From the NCBI GenBank assembly GCA_016490735.1, contig JAEMWC010000076.1, forward strand, positions 1,267,001 to 1,331,000: a stretch of DNA of 64,000 nt, in the 5' to 3' direction. Shown here piece after piece: positions 42,450 through 55,560 of this stretch. This DNA comes from Pachyseris speciosa (Eukaryota > Cnidaria > Anthozoa > Scleractinia > Pachyseridae). A program made the position numbers and the translations under genes. Every line of letters starts with the position of its first letter. Position 1 is the first letter of the stretch. The notes under the pieces are model-generated. The model did no database searches, was not told the origin of the DNA, and was given only the letters and a program-made list of their open reading frames with translations.

Positions 42450-43600
42450 GGCTAAAATTTATTGTTAAAGTAATATTTTGCTATGTTTTATTTTTAAAGG
42501 TTTCAAATCGGTTCCCGTGACGATCGTCTCTCATACCTCATCTTCAAACCTTTTATTAAAACAGGAAAATTGATTCAGACACGCAAGTTGTAGCAATGTA
42601 AACTAAAGCTATCAAAAAGTCGTAAAATAAGTCATTTAACAGGACAATAGAGGTAAACAGCATCGCATTACGCCGTTTTTTCTTCAATAGTTGTAAATTT
42701 GAATTGCACTGTAAAAGTATCTATACCGTAAAGTTCCGAATGCTTTTATACACCTAGAAATATTGCCAAAAGGTCTGGATAGCACGAAGGTCACAACACG
42801 TTTTAGATATAAAGCGACGATTTAAAAAATTTTTAAAAACATCTTTCGCCAGAAACTTCTGCCTGCTTCAGTGCAAGTGTTATATTCATAGGGAAAATTT
42901 ATTGTGACCTAGAAATGTCAGGCTACCAAGACATACGACCTACAAATTACCCTACGGGTAAGACGCACGGCCTTCCCATTTAAGCGATTAGCATAATATT
43001 TCAGACTGTTTGAGGTTTTTTTTATATGTTGAAGTTGAAATAATTTGAAACTTAAAATCCGCTTCCCCCCCCCCCCAAAAAAAGCCTTTTTGAAGGAATT
43101 TAGGCACAGAATCTATATTCGGAATCGTACGTTTTGAGAACTCACCAGCTTATTATAGGTAGAAGTTGCTTGAAGTATACCCACTGTATTAATAATAGAT
43201 TCAATTCACGCACCAATAACGTGTTCCTCTTGCCCGCAGTGAATGTCGTCGAACCTTATTGGCCAAATTTGGAGATGGGACCGTGTAATTATGTCGCGAA
43301 CCTGCGCCAAGACTATCATTACACCTACGCCAAAGTGCCAAAGTGCCAAAGTGCCAAAGTGCCTCTAACCACCTGCTGCGAGGAAAAAGGCTAACGAAAT
43401 TATTCGAGGTCGCGGAGAGACATAAAAAATGGTAAAGTTACAATTCCAAAACTACAGCTTGCCTTAGCTTACTTTGCAAAAAGAGAAAATAGTTGAAAAA
43501 GCTTTTTTATCACGGAATTTTGCACAACAGCAAGTAGAACGAATGTTTTGAATTTGCCTGTTTTTTAAGATGACACTCACTGTCGGAAGGGATAAAAGAG
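42450..43600. other. No supportable gene
   Basis: AT-rich DNA with a C10 run near 43067-43076 and an eight-base tandem repeat at 43329-43363. The open frame over the tandem repeat is not convincing as a gene. Confidence 0.4.
43329..43363 (+). repeat. (CAAAGTGC)4 tandem repeat
   Basis: Four exact copies of an eight-base unit in a row. The repeat keeps the local frame open without showing any domain. Confidence 0.85.
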
Positions 43601-43613
43601 AAAGTTACGTATT

Positions 43614-43822
43614 CTAAAATACCGATAGAATTTGAGAGCTTGACATACTAACAACGTTTTGAAGGTTTTTGTATCCACATGCATAAAAGAGTGTCCTTAA
43701 ATAAAACAGTACTAATAAAGATCTTTCCATTGAAAACATGGAAATTATCAAGGAATCATAAACAACAGTTTTCGTTTGAACAGGTTCCCGCGTCCGCGTT
43801 CCAGGACTAGTTTTTAAATCTC
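43614..43822 (-). CDS. Candidate receptor-tail exon with YDSL motif
   Basis: A block after AGGTGTCAG is open in phase 1 for 68 residues to a stop. It reads GDLKTSPGTRTREPVQTKTV then VYDSLIISMFSMERS. The acceptor phase equals that of the tail exon at 19165. There is no matching TM exon just upstream on this strand. Support is limited to splice phase and composition. Confidence 0.2.
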
Positions 43823-43829
43823 CTGACAC

Positions 43830-44884
43830 CTCTATTGAAATACGGAATTGAAAGACTATCTTATACTTGTCGATACGGAGAGAGTTTCACTCGACCAGTG
43901 TCTGTCTAAAGTACAAAACTTTAAAGTGAAAATCCAATAATCACCTAACTATTAACCGGGTTTTTCAAATATGACTATTCAGACAAAAACGTGCATCAAG
44001 CGAGGATGAAGAGAGAGTTAAAAACTTACGTTCTAGCAAGAAAGAAAAAAAATCCCTTTCTGTCTTTCTCCTCGAACTCCTCAGTTAAGGATACGCACTA
44101 ATGATTCTACGCACAATTTCACTACTGGTAGTCTTCGTTTTCGTCCCAGGCGCTTGTGCTTAAGGTCGTAATATTATTCGGCAAACACTCCGTCACATAA
44201 CTCCACATGACACAACGTTTTATCTGTTTTACCAACTTACTGACACGAATTAGCATTCAGTAGTTAACGGAAAATTCTCGAAGCCTAAGGGCATAACCGG
44301 AAGGAACTAACATTCATTAAATATGCGAAAGTTATATTCACGACTGCTTTTTAATGTATCCCGGGCATTTGACTTTAAAAAAAAAAAAAAAAAAAAGATC
44401 AAATGTCCCGCTGTGTTTCCAGTTTAGACGGTCAAATGTCCCACTATCAGGACCTCTAAAAGGGCAAATCAAGTGTAAAAGCTCGTTGCATGAAACATTT
44501 GGGCACGCTTCCCGGTCATAATGAATATTTTATTCTAAAATCGCTTACCTTTTTCAAACCAAATCCGAAAAATTGTGCGCCAAAACTCTTTTCCGATCAC
44601 TTTTGTCGGCACTCCAAACTTTGAAAAAAGGCAGATCAACTGTATATTTAGTAAAAAACGGAAAACCTACGCGAAATCTTGAAGTGAAGGGAGCGAAGCG
44701 CCTCCCGTGGTGAATGAATGAATATTTGAGCCCGAAAGACGCGTGAAACCCTTTAACTGGCGACCGCCGACCAATGTTTAGCCAATATTCAAATGCCCCA
44801 CCGTGCGGAGCAAATTTTTGATCAAATACCAGGGGTATGCCCGGGGGGGATGGGACCTTTTGGAATTGACTGATACATAATTCT
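43830..44884. other. No supportable gene
   Basis: Contains an A18 run (about 44378-44397) between two TCAAATGTCCC phrases. Otherwise unassigned AT-rich DNA. Confidence 0.4.
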
Positions 44885-45120
44885 TACTTTAAGGCTGGTT
44901 TTAACTAGCGCATAAGTACAAGTAAAACCATAAGCACTAGCATTCGTATAAGCAGGTGAGAACACCCACGACATAACCATAGGTATAAGCACAAGAAGAA
45001 CGAACATGTTTCGTTCTTCTTATGCGTATGCTGACTATATATGCTGTGCTTATGTCGCATTGTGAAAACGAGGGAGAAATAAGCACAAGCATAAGGAAAG
45101 CCTGCATCAAGCACTTAATC
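44885..45120. mobile_element. Harbinger-like MITE candidate built of ATAAGCAC motifs
   Basis: It starts AAGGCTGGTTTTAACTAGCG and contains repeated CATAAGCA/TATAAGCACA phrases on both sides of a hairpin, ACAAGAAGAACGAAACATG-type arms (44988-45025). The right half inverts these motifs (TGTGCTTATGTCGC, GCACAAGCATAAGG). The right terminus is not clearly preserved. Assignment to a superfamily is uncertain. Confidence 0.4.
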
Positions 45121-45349
45121 CAATCTAGAGTTAGATTTTGCGAGTAGTTTTCTTTAAGGTGGTTAAGGTCTTTAAGGTGGTTAACAACAGTTTCTAGGTC
45201 TTTCCAGGTCCTGTACTTTGACGGATCATCACTATATCAATCTTTACACGTTGTTACCTTTATAGTGATATATATATAAAAAAAAACAATCATTGGTGAA
45301 CTAGTTTTAAATTTTTTTCCACTCAATAGGCTACTATTACAACACTACT

Positions 45350-45457
45350 TAACAATTAGATTACTCTCTCTCGATTTCTATCCCGTGATAGCTGATGGAG
45401 GGCGCAGCCCGAATCAACTATCACGCATAGAAATCGAGAGAGAGTAATCTAATTGTT
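45350..45457. repeat. Foldback palindrome (AATTAGATTACTCTCTCTCG)
   Basis: AATTAGATTACTCTCTCTCG and TTTCTAT..GTGATAG form near-perfect arms with their inverted copies around the centre GGAGGGCGCAGCCC. Confidence 0.8.
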
Positions 45458-45647
45458 TTAGTATAAATCTACTAGTCGTTCAAAACTAAACACGTAAATT
45501 GTCTAAATCTAGACACCTCGAAACCGCGAAGAAGCGGACGCCATTTTGTTGACAACCGCAACTCACTATCACAGAATAGATAGCGAGTAGCGTAGCCAAT
45601 CAGAGAGCGGCATTCGTGATAGAACGCTAGTAGATTTATACTAAAAC
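45455..45647. mobile_element. 193-bp MITE with 21-bp TIRs
   Basis: GTTTTAGTATAAATCTACTAG at 45455 is exactly inverted at 45627-45647. The interior contains CCGCGAAGAAGCGG and no gene. It abuts the preceding palindrome. Confidence 0.65.
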
Positions 45648-45649
45648 CT

Positions 45650-47406
45650 GTCAGAAATACCCCTAATTTTAGCTTTAGCGATAATAACTCAAAAACGAGC
45701 TAGGTGACCCCCATTTCATTCTAGTGTTGTTTTCAATTGTTGGTACTTTTTGCCCAATCCAAGTAAATTAATAGATAAGTTAAAATCTCCGAAGAGGAGG
45801 AAGTTAAATTTATTTGGCTTACGAAAATGTAATGTGTATAAGAATTGAGTAAACAGCTTTCTTGAAAACCGTCTACAAGGTAACACGGCAAATGAATCCG
45901 AAGGCTGTGCTCGTAACGCAAAGGTGGAAGTGGTTAGTTATCAGCAAAAACAAAGATAAAGACATTTTCACTTCACTCAAATCTACTTTTATGGCATTGG
46001 ATTTTTTTACTCCCGACAAAGAGTGGCGAATAAATCGCTTACAAGCCAGAATGTGTTCAGGCCGCTAACCTAGAGCTCATTTAAAAATTAGACATTCTCG
46101 TTTGTTTGAATATAGCAAGTGAAAGTTCACTTCAATTCTTTTAAATTATCGTAAGAACAAAATTTGAAAACTGGCTAAAAAATCATTAAAATATAAGAAT
46201 TTTCGACACGTTGATATCATTTTTGTGGCTTACTGCCTCCTTAAGGAGGCGAAGCCACTTTGTTGTCGCGTTGAGTGAATGAGTGTAACAATAGAATACG
46301 AGCGACCTACGAACTCTACCGATTTTGATCCGAAACCTATATTCCCCGATCTTAGCTTTAGTTTGTTCCTTCCCTGCCTCCCTAGAGAGGTTTTTTTGTC
46401 TCCTTTTGTTCTAGTTGTCTTCAGGAATAATAAACCAATCATAATCCACTAACTGCGAGAGTCTTGGGGAGTGGTCAGTACAGAGAAAGGTTCACCAGCA
46501 TGGAAGATCAAATATCAAATAAAAATGGTGGCCGCTTCTTGCTCGGGTGAATAGAGTATTTTCAAGATAGCAGTATGCCGGTCTGATGAAGGGAAACACA
46601 GCTTTTTGAAACAGTAAATCGGAAGAAAACGTTCTAAGGAACACTCGACAGCTAGAACAGTGGAAATTGGTCAGTTCATAGCGAAGAAATCCTTCTTCGA
46701 GGACAGATTAGGGTTTTAGCGAGGCAGACGAAAATGGATCTTCCCAGAATAGTCAACAACCATCGCAAGAATTTTAGACTTTCTCCGAATCGTTTGGGCG
46801 CTTCTTGGAATCCACCTTCCCAAAACTTACACGTTTTAATGTGAATTTTTACGGTACTTTATCTTTAATTCACCGATTCGTTCTATCCAAAGCAATTTTA
46901 GCGAAATTTGCAAGAAACGGGGCAAATGAATTGTGCTTCAAAATAACTCGTAAGATTGGGTTTCTTCGCCTTCGCGTACATTTACTAATTGAACGCGTTT
47001 GCTTTTTAGGCATAGATACAGGCTGAATAATTTTTTTTTATTTAGGAAAACTTATTGTTTGTTTTTGTGTGTCTTCTTTCTCTGAATTGTGTAATTTTAC
47101 TCGATCTATGTCAACAAACCAAAATCCTAGCTCGCATCCTAAATCAAATTCGCCCATGTGACAACAGGATGAAATTTCGCTGCGAAATTTTAACTATCTT
47201 TTATTGGCAACAAGTGTATTTTATTTGGAAATTAGGAATTCTAACTATCGTTGACCAAAGGAGTGTTGTTTCTTTCACCCGGCCTGTAAGTTGTCTGTTT
47301 GTTCTTTAACCACAATTTAATACATGGGCACTAGACTTGAACATACGAAATTTATTTTCTCGTGTTCACTCTCAATATCTGTCTTCGCTGCTTTGCTCAC
47401 GCGCTT
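45650..47406. other. No supportable gene; one short hairpin
   Basis: The hairpin GTGGCTT..GCCTCC / GGAGGCGAAGCCAC is at 46226-46259. Several open frames (for example 46805-47026) lack domains and splice logic. Confidence 0.35.
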
Positions 47407-47627
47407 CATATCCAGCTGAACACTAGTCTGCGAGTAGTCGCTAATTTCGGCGATGGATTGTGGGGCAGGAGAAACTCAGGCGCGCGCGCGCGAGCTAGCG
47501 AGGAGACGCGACGCGAGGGGAGCACCGAAAATTAGAATTTTCGGCGCTTCCCTCGCGTCGCGTCTCCTCGCAATTTCGTGCGCGCGTGTATTTCTTCCGT
47601 TTCACAATCCATAGCCCGCAGTCTAGC
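47407..47627. mobile_element. GC-rich foldback of ~220 bp
   Basis: The inner arms CGAGGAGACGCGACGCGAGG are mirrored as CCTCGCGTCGCGTCTCCTCG around CCGAAAATTAGAATTTTCGG. Weaker outer arms (CTAGTCTGCG...GGATTGTG / CACAATCC...CGCAGTCTAG) extend the symmetry. A CG-rich alternating run (GCGCGCGCGCGCG) lies within the left arm. Confidence 0.75.
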
Positions 47628-50600
47628 TGAACACTCGAAAATAACTTTCATACCACTGTGCGCCCATGAATTTAATCTCTACTTTTTTTCCATTACTCAG
47701 ACGCGAGTTAAAGACCCATTTTCATTCAAGAGGCCTTGCGCACGTTTGTTATTGTTTTTAACCGTCTCTATTGTTCATTCTTGCGATCTGATTGGTTTAC
47801 CAGATTGTCTCACTGAGTTCAAGTGGCGTGACACAATAACTCGCAACAACGAAATGAGAATCGATTTATTTTTCTATATTGCTGTGATTTATTTGAATCT
47901 TTTTGTGCCTACGAAAGACATCAGTTCCTCCAAAAATGCTGCAAATATGTGTGGTTCATCATGTAAAGCTTTCAGCGACTGAGGAAGCGAGGGAAGTCGA
48001 AGGTTTCGCTTGCATTTGCTAATATGGCTAACTAAAAGCGACGCGGTAAAGGATTCCAATAATTGAATAAGTTACGTCGCCTTGAATACTCCTAGTCCAT
48101 ATATTTTAAGGGTTATGATAAGGTTTACCTTATCATTATAGAAATTGCTGGGAAGAGAAATAAACAGCGTTCGACTCGATGGATGCTCATTTATCGGATA
48201 CAAAACCGCGCTTGAGTCCGGTTCACTCGCAGATAAATTAAAGCCGCATGATCAAAATATTCGCCAAGGTCGGACATCAGTTGAAATCTGGCATATCGCT
48301 ACGACAGATACATCTTCGGAGGTATCAAATCTTCTCTTTTCTTTGCTTAAAAATTCTAGCTTAGCAAAGTCTGAGACGGGCATCTTCCTTCGTACAGCGC
48401 TGTCAATTTCGAGATCACGCAGCGACCATGTATCAACAAAGTAACGGAACAAAAGTTACGGATTGCCAGGATAATTACAAAAAAAAAAAAATTCAAGGAG
48501 ACAACAGCCTGAAAATGGAAGACAATATTCCAACAAGTTTGTGAAGAATTACCTCCAGGTTGACCCCAAACTAAACGGATTTTTAACAAGAGCCCGCCAA
48601 CAAATAATTTCGCGTTACGCGAAGTTCAACAACACCAACCGCCTACAAGGTCTTTTCCTCACCGTTACGACAACTCCTGTTGAAAAGATCGACGCAAATG
48701 AAGTGTGAGGATGTTAAGAAAACCACGACGACACAAAATAGCTATACTCGTGGAAACAAGCCGGATGAACGAGGATTATTTTCGCAAAATAGCGCTCACT
48801 GGCGATTTGCGTATTTTCCATCTGTGCGAAATTCAGCGCGGCGCGCAATGTGTCTTGGATGAACATGGGTCTTTAAGTCCAGTTGATCAATTTATGATTA
48901 ACTGTGGCTCTCTTCATTTAGGCTTTTGAATTTGAGTATGGTATTTTACTACATTATTCTAAGTAATAACAGCAGTAAGCCACATGCAGCCCCAGACTGC
49001 CTATTTTTAAGTATTGAAATTACGATTTGGCTCGGTTAATTTATGTCCTAAAGAGTGGTGTGTGAATAAGTTAACAATAGCAAAATTTTGAAAATGTTCA
49101 CTCTGTGACATTTTTGATGATATATGTACTGACTGAAGCATTTATTTTAATTTAAATACTTTAAAGGAAGAACAACAGGACGTCCTTTGAACCTAAGTTG
49201 ACAATGCTTGGGAAATTATCATTTAGAGCATACTGCCTTCAACATCTGTTTTCTTTTCTTTTTCTTGTAACATGTCATATTAATCAGAACACCAGTACGT
49301 TTTACTGTTGTGTTGTGTCTAAAGCTAAAATTTGTATAATTCGCCGGAATGACTCATAATTAATTGTGCGCGTCATAGTTAACAAAATTTGACTCGCGGA
49401 CGTTTTCAAGAGCCAGAACGAAAGTACTAAGAGAATTCCAATTAAGTCCATACTTTTTTCTGTTTTACCCATAGAGAATTGCTGATACAATCCGACCATC
49501 ATGACTCTGTGCATGTTGAACTCAAACTCTAAACAATTTAGAGACATTTAGCCACAGGTTTTTTGCTTATAAAAGTCAAATCACAAACGTCTCGAAGTCA
49601 CGTGATCAAGTGCTGGCCTCACATACGAGGTATTCAACGCCCGTTTTCGACGGCAAGAGGATGTTTCATTCTCGTATGTCATTTTACTCAAGGTTTCTTT
49701 GCTTTTCTTTTCAGCTATCTCACGTATTGACGGTGCAAAATGGTTAAGTAATTATTTGCCTAGTTATAGACAACACATTTTAGTTGTATGTTGAGCATTT
49801 TTCTTCTCTCAAAAATAAATTGTATTCTTGTAGCTAGCAAATCCAATACGGTGGCGATCAACACCGAACGCGTGCCTTGCCCTTTGCTCACCGTTAGTTC
49901 TTAAAAACATTTCTTTCGCGTTTAGAGTCCGGCAAAATACACCATGTCTTTTAGATGGCCTAGCATGAAGCACGACTTAGCACTGGAAAATTATGTTACC
50001 AGAGATAGACCGGAAAAGCGAATTTGATCGAGGATGAAATCGTCTAGGTAGAGGCCATAAGAGAGACATTTAGCATCAGGTTTTTTTTATTGGAAACCGC
50101 AAACCTCAAACTGCAGTTTGCAAAATTTTCAGGAGCCAAAGGTTTAAGGATAAAAGATATGCTTTTTAGACAAACGTTAGGACAAAATACACCTGTCTGT
50201 TATATCGAAGCTTAAAATCTCAGTTTAAGAAGTTGAAGTCGGGCGTTCCTTTCGTTCACCGCGAATTTAAGCAATGATTTCCACTTGAAAATCTGTCACA
50301 GTATGTTTCTACACTTTTCAGTGAATTACAGACCCGACACATAAGCCAATTCACCTGATTTCATAAATCAAATATGAATATACAATAATACATAAATGAA
50401 GTTGTGAACGATCGGCGCAGTTATGAACGCTACTAAAAAAGTGAAAACTGAAAAATTCAGGCTTGCCCGGGATCCCGCAGAAACCTGAATTTTGTGCAGG
50501 CTTCCTTTTCGCTTCTGCTTTAGTAGCTTAATAACCACGACGGTCGTTCCGGTAGATCTTCATCTGATTTAGTTCCCATTTGGAACCACACAAAATTGTA

Positions 50601-52346
50601 TGTTAATGCTGGATAACGAAACGCGTGTTAATGCTTTCATTATATCTTGAGAATGTTTTATTGCGCAGTGAGTAATGGTTATGCATGGTTTACATATTTA
50701 ATAACACTTTGTGATTATATATGTTTAAAAAGGTTTTATAAATAGACGGAGGTTTACAAAATCGCTACTGATGCAAATAATACTGAAGCGTGTTATCGGT
50801 AAAAATTGGTCTGATTGACAACTCATAACATTGTATGAAGATACTTGTTACAAGTTAACTACGATCTATGAATGTTAGCTTACGACTCCCACATTTGAGA
50901 AAGGGCACTTAAATGCGAGCTGAGTTGAGACCCAGTCGAATTTGTTGCCAATTTCTTGACTTAACAGCTGTCTTTCATTGTAACAACGATTGCCGGATCC
51001 TTTAAAAAGGTCATGTTAATGTCTGTAATCAACCAGAGAAATCAAAAGGTTTTCAAACTTTTAGATTTTCGTCCTTGCCAGTGAAATGTACAAAAGTTGT
51101 AAAAATACTACAAAAAAATAAACAAGGTTTGTTAATAATTCATTAGTGACGGAGTTAAATTTTGAAGTGGACGCTGAAGCGATTTCTTTAAAATCTTTCA
51201 TGTAAACGTCATTTTCAACTTACCATGTGCGTTCTCGTTCTACATTCTGCATTTACTAGGATGGCATTTTCTTCCATATTAACAAAGCACGTCGATAGAG
51301 CAACGTGAACAAGACCAGTCCCGAAGAGGTCTGAAAAGTTTTCAATCTTCTAGTGTCGGTATGACATTAAGAAATGGCCAATGCGTTGCGCGAACTCCTA
51401 TCGATTTGTGAATGCCTAAAGAAACTGCGTGGGGCGTTAAGAAATTGTAAGGGCTTTTAACCGTGCCGTTTGGCCCGTGCACTTAAAGCCAAAAACAATA
51501 ATGGATGACATTTAAATTAGTTAAAACATTTCATTATCAAGAAATTTCATTTTTAAGAGCCTCGGACTTTTGTCAAGACCCAACACAAGTGATGAATATA
51601 AATCATATCTGTCACAAGGCGGAAGGTTGTCAGAAGCACATGACCAAATTTTCATAGTAGCTGCTAGATAATCGTATCGCATATTTTGTATCCTAAAAAG
51701 AGGAGTATTCTCAACTTTCATGATCTTAACAGGTTCAAAGCATACCTACCACGCTATTCGTTTTTCTTTTGGAAGGAGAGCTGCCTTGAAAGATTAGAAA
51801 CATCTGTCTCGCTTCTGTTCAGGGTATCTCGGTAGGAATTCTTTGAGCAAAGAAGAACGTTCTCGTCAGTCACGCGTGGCAAAATAACAGACGAATACCG
51901 TGTTTTGTTCTGTTTAAAATGATCGGCAAAAATGACACTGAAAGGAATTCTCGTCGAGCAAACAGATGCCATGTCGTGGAGAGTCCTTCAGATTAAATTC
52001 GGTTACTGTTGAAATTTAAAAAATGGATAACCCAATGCTTCATCTGCCAGAAGCTCTGCTTTGAAACGAGTACAGCATTCATATTCACCATAGTTCTCCA
52101 GGCTAAATAATATTTTTAACGCCATACGTTACGGAAAACATTCACTGACGGCCCCAAGGTCCATTTATTTGGTCAAAAGTTTGCAAAGAACTAAGGACGC
52201 CAACAAGCCTCACAGAATTCACGGCAAAAATACGAAAATTAGATCTTTCAAGCCTTATTGACAACAATAGTGGTTGCTGCACACTTTGTAACTCATGCCG
52301 AATATTGATCAGATCACTTTTAATTTGTATGTATGGATGTTTTATA
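47628..52346. other. Long stretch without a supportable gene
   Basis: Only short frames. A minus-strand stretch at 51955-51754 (RYSSVILPRVTDENVLL ... NLSRQLSFQKKNE, after an AG acceptor) resembles a cytoplasmic tail but has no partner exons. A SINE-family fragment is at 50400-50525. Confidence 0.3.
50400..50525 (+). repeat. SINE-family fragment
   Basis: GATCGGCGCAGTTATGAACG, then GAAAAATTCAGGCTTGCCCG, then TCGCTTCTGCTTTAGTAGC. The order matches 31005-31130. The interior GGGATCCC differs from the B-box copies elsewhere. Confidence 0.55.
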
Positions 52347-52541
52347 TAGTTTTACTTTTATTTAAGCTCAATTTCATACTTATACTTCTAGTTCAGATAG
52401 GTGTCCCTAATTAGCTAACTTGTAGCTAAATGCATTGACACTGAAATAAAGTTTTAATTTTTTATTATTTATTAACAAAAAAAAAGTGTTACAATTATTG
52501 CAAGAATGTTTAGAACTGTACCCGCTTGGAGAAAAGGTTCT
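52347..52541 (+). repeat. 3'-UTR-like repeat, direct copy (pairs with 57648-57846)
   Basis: Contains GGTGTCCCTAATTAGCTAAC, then CTGAAATAAAGTTTTAATTT with a polyadenylation signal and an A/T-rich tail, then an additional shared segment to GAGAAAAGGTTCTT. The full block recurs inverted 5.1 kb away. Homology continues past the poly(A) region, so the unit is larger than a simple retrotransposon 3' end. Confidence 0.7.
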
Positions 52542-53210
52542 TGGCCATTATATAATTGAAAATCGCCTTATCATGATATCCCAGTGCCGTATAATTAAGG
52601 CTTGTGTAGGGTAAGCAACTGCAAGAAATGATTTACTGATAAAACAGTTTTGCTCATTTTGGTCAGAAAATTGATTGCTCTTATGATTAAGCTAAAACTA
52701 AGTATACTTTTTCTCTCAAAGAAAGCTCCTCATTTATAGCAGGAACATTCGTTGCCAAAAAAATTGTACAAACCGCATGCACCAGTTTTTATCCCTTAGT
52801 AGCCTCCCCTGTTAGAATCACATTCAGGTTCGTGGTAACCGGAAATGAGTCAATATGAAGTTGAGCGGTTTTTGGTAATTTGTGGAACTAGAAACTGCAA
52901 CTATAAATTATTTAATACGTACTGTTTTCAGTATAATTTCTTGCATCATGTTAACTAACTTAACTAGAACTTGTAATCAAAAATTTTTTAATACACACTT
53001 TCCAGTAGTGTTATCGGTGTTCGACGCTTCAAGTTTACAAAAATAAGAATGCACAATCACAAATTATGTGTTGGCAAGATGCTAACCATGAAAACTACAC
53101 TAGATAATCATTTTGAGGTTCGCTGGGATCATAAATTTATGAAACAAATTTCTGCCGACTTCCGAGTCAGCGGGCGTTGCACAGAAATTTCCGCATACAA
53201 ATTTTAGCTT

Positions 53211-55270
53211 TTGGAGGGAAAGAGGACGCGAGTAGAAAAAAAAGAATCGCTTACCCTCTTAAAGAAAAAAGAAAATTCCTCATCTATTCCAACCATTGTT
53301 GAAAACGAAGTGCCCATTTTTTATTCCAAGGAAAAAGTGTGCATATTTAACGAGTATTTTGTGTCACAGACTGAACTTCCAGGTGCTAATGCCATTCCTC
53401 CTGTTATCTAGCCCTATCAGACACAACAATTTTTATCCATTATAATTGCTACAAAAGAGCAAGTGCTTGAGCTGATGAAGGGTGTTGATATCTCTAAGGC
53501 ATGTGGCTACGATGGGGTTGGCAATAAGATTATTAAGTTATGCAGTGAGGGTTTTCATATTTATTTTACTCATTTTATTAACTTGTCTCTTTCACTTGGT
53601 CAGTACCCGAGTGGATGGAAGCTTGCAAATGTTATTCCTCTTTTAAAAAACGATAACCGTCAACTCAAAGTGAATTACCGTCCTATTTCTCTGCTGGCAA
53701 GTTTTTCCAAGATCTGTGAAAAAGTTGCTTTCTTTCATTTGTATAACTTTTTTGATGGAAATTGGCTTTCTTTATAAATTCCAGTCTGGTTTCAGGCCTG
53801 GTGACTCAACAATTTACCAACTGATTTTCCTTGTTCAAAAGATTTATGAAGCCTTAGAGGGCGGCAAAGAGCTACGAGTTGATTTCCTAGATATAAGCAA
53901 GGCATTTGATAGGGTGTGGCATGCTGGTTTGTTGCGTAAGTTGGAGGCTCTAGGTGTAGAATCGCCCTTATTTCAATGGTTCGAGAGTTACTTGCGTAAC
54001 CGAAAACAGCGCGTAGTTATAGAAGGACAATGCTCTCACTGGCGAACAGTCAACTCTGGAGTTCCACAAGGGTCTGTGCTAGGTCCGCTTTTATTTCTTA
54101 TTTACATCAATGATATTACTGATGATCTCGCCTCCCTTCCGTTGATCTATGCCGACGATACAACACTACTTGAAATTGTTGACGACCCCACCGTATCAGC
54201 TTGTCGTCTTAATTCTCAGTGATTTAAATAAGATTGCTGTGTGGGCTGATAAATGGTTGGTAACCATGAATCCTGTTAAATCTCGAATTGTTGTTTTTTC
54301 TCTGAAGCGTTATAAACAAGTTCATCCTCCTCTATTTCTCAACTCCAATGTCGTCAAAGATGCTGAGTCTCGTACTCACTTGGGTTTAACTTTGCAGAGT
54401 ACTATGCCGTGGAGAAATCATATAGTTCAGATGTATGAGAAAGCTTCTAAACGATTAAATATGTTAAAATTCGTCAGATACAAAGTTGATCGTTCCACCC
54501 TAACATCCTTGTATTAGAGTCTAATCAGACCAATCATGGAATATGGGGATGTCATTTGGAACAACTGTTATGATTGCGACTCAGCTCTACTTGATAGCAT
54601 TCAATATGAAACTGCAAGATTGGTAACAGGTGCCATTAAAGGAACCAGTTCTGCTAGGCTACACAAGGAACTTGCTTGGGAGCCTCTTAGTAGCAGAAGG
54701 ATACTACACCTTCTAAGTCAATTTTACAAAATTGTCAAGAATCTTGCACCTCATTATTTAAGTGAGCTTCTTCCAAAACTATCTAGTGAGCGTACACATT
54801 GTCGTCTTAGGTCAGGGAAAAACACTTTTTCACAATTTTCACGTAGAACTTCTCGCTTTCAAAAGTCTTTTTTTCCATCTGCTATCACTGGCTCGAATTC
54901 TCTGGACTTAGATGTTCGTAACTCTGTTTCTCTTCCCACGTTTAAAGCTAAATTCAGGTCAACTTTCTTTCCCCATAGTTATAATAAGTTATTTGATTTC
55001 TCTCTTTCAAGGCGTGCATCTGTTGATCACAGCCGCCTTAGACTTGGATTTTCTTGTCTAAGAGAATATTTGTTTAAAATTAACCGTTGTGCATCGCCTA
55101 TTTGCGAGTGCGGTCATGACCCTGAATCGGTGAAACACTTTTTTTTGTTTTGCCCCAGGTATGCCGCTCAATGTAATGTCCTCCTTACCTCTGCTGCTAG
55201 TATTCTTGGTGAAACATGGTCATCGAGCAGCGATGCTAGGAAAATTAATTTTTTTATTTCACGGCGTTAA
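53211..55270 (+). pseudogene. LINE reverse transcriptase with C-terminal zinc-finger region
   Basis: Motifs in order: KACGYDGVGNKIIKLC, YRPISLLASFSKICEK, FQSGFRPGDSTIYQLI, VDFLDISKAFDRVWH (first catalytic Asp), NSGVPQGSVLGPLLFL, YADDTTLL (polymerase box, intact) and HLGLTLQSTMPWRNHI. The C-terminal third ends with CASPICECGHDPESVKHFFL, the CCHC motif of CR1/jockey-type ORF2. Lesions: TAG at 53409, a shift between 53716 and 53777, a shift between 54149 and 54222, and TAG at 54515. The apurinic endonuclease domain is absent. It would copy LINE RNA at the nicked target. Confidence 0.9.
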
Positions 55271-55560
55271 ATCGGTAAATTATGATATTAACTGTGATTT
55301 TTTTTCGTGAAGTCCAGAGTTTTATAATTATTACTAATCGCTTTTCGATGGCCACTGTTTGTTTGTTAAATTAATATATCTCTAGTTATGTAAATTTCGT
55401 TGTAACTATGTGTTTTGTTTGTGTCTGTCTGTTTTTTGTGTGAGCCTGATTTAAATTTGTATTATTGTGAGCCCCTTGATAAGCCTAGGTGCTTTTGGGG
55501 CAAACAATGGATAATACGTTTAAATAAAAAAAAAATAAAAATAGAAAATAAAAAGAAAAC
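53211..55560 (+). mobile_element. 5'-truncated non-LTR retrotransposon (LINE, CR1/jockey-like)
   Basis: One reverse transcriptase coding trace without an upstream endonuclease is followed by a 3' region ending in an A-rich tail with AATAAAAA units (about 55525-55560). 5' truncation and a poly(A) end are typical of target-primed insertion. No LTRs or TIRs bound it. The copy carries two in-frame stops and two frameshifts. Confidence 0.88.

Noticed and set aside
43329..43363. Repeat array as a CRISPR
   Set aside because: Eight-base units in direct contact with no spacers, in eukaryotic DNA: a simple tandem repeat.
47460..47600. CG-rich run as a CpG-island promoter
   Set aside because: The GC richness belongs to the arms of a palindrome; no transcription unit starts here.
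51521..51972. Minus-strand frames resembling cytoplasmic tails
   Set aside because: A stop precedes the only nearby donor and the putative intron would be about 25 bases; no TM exon was found.
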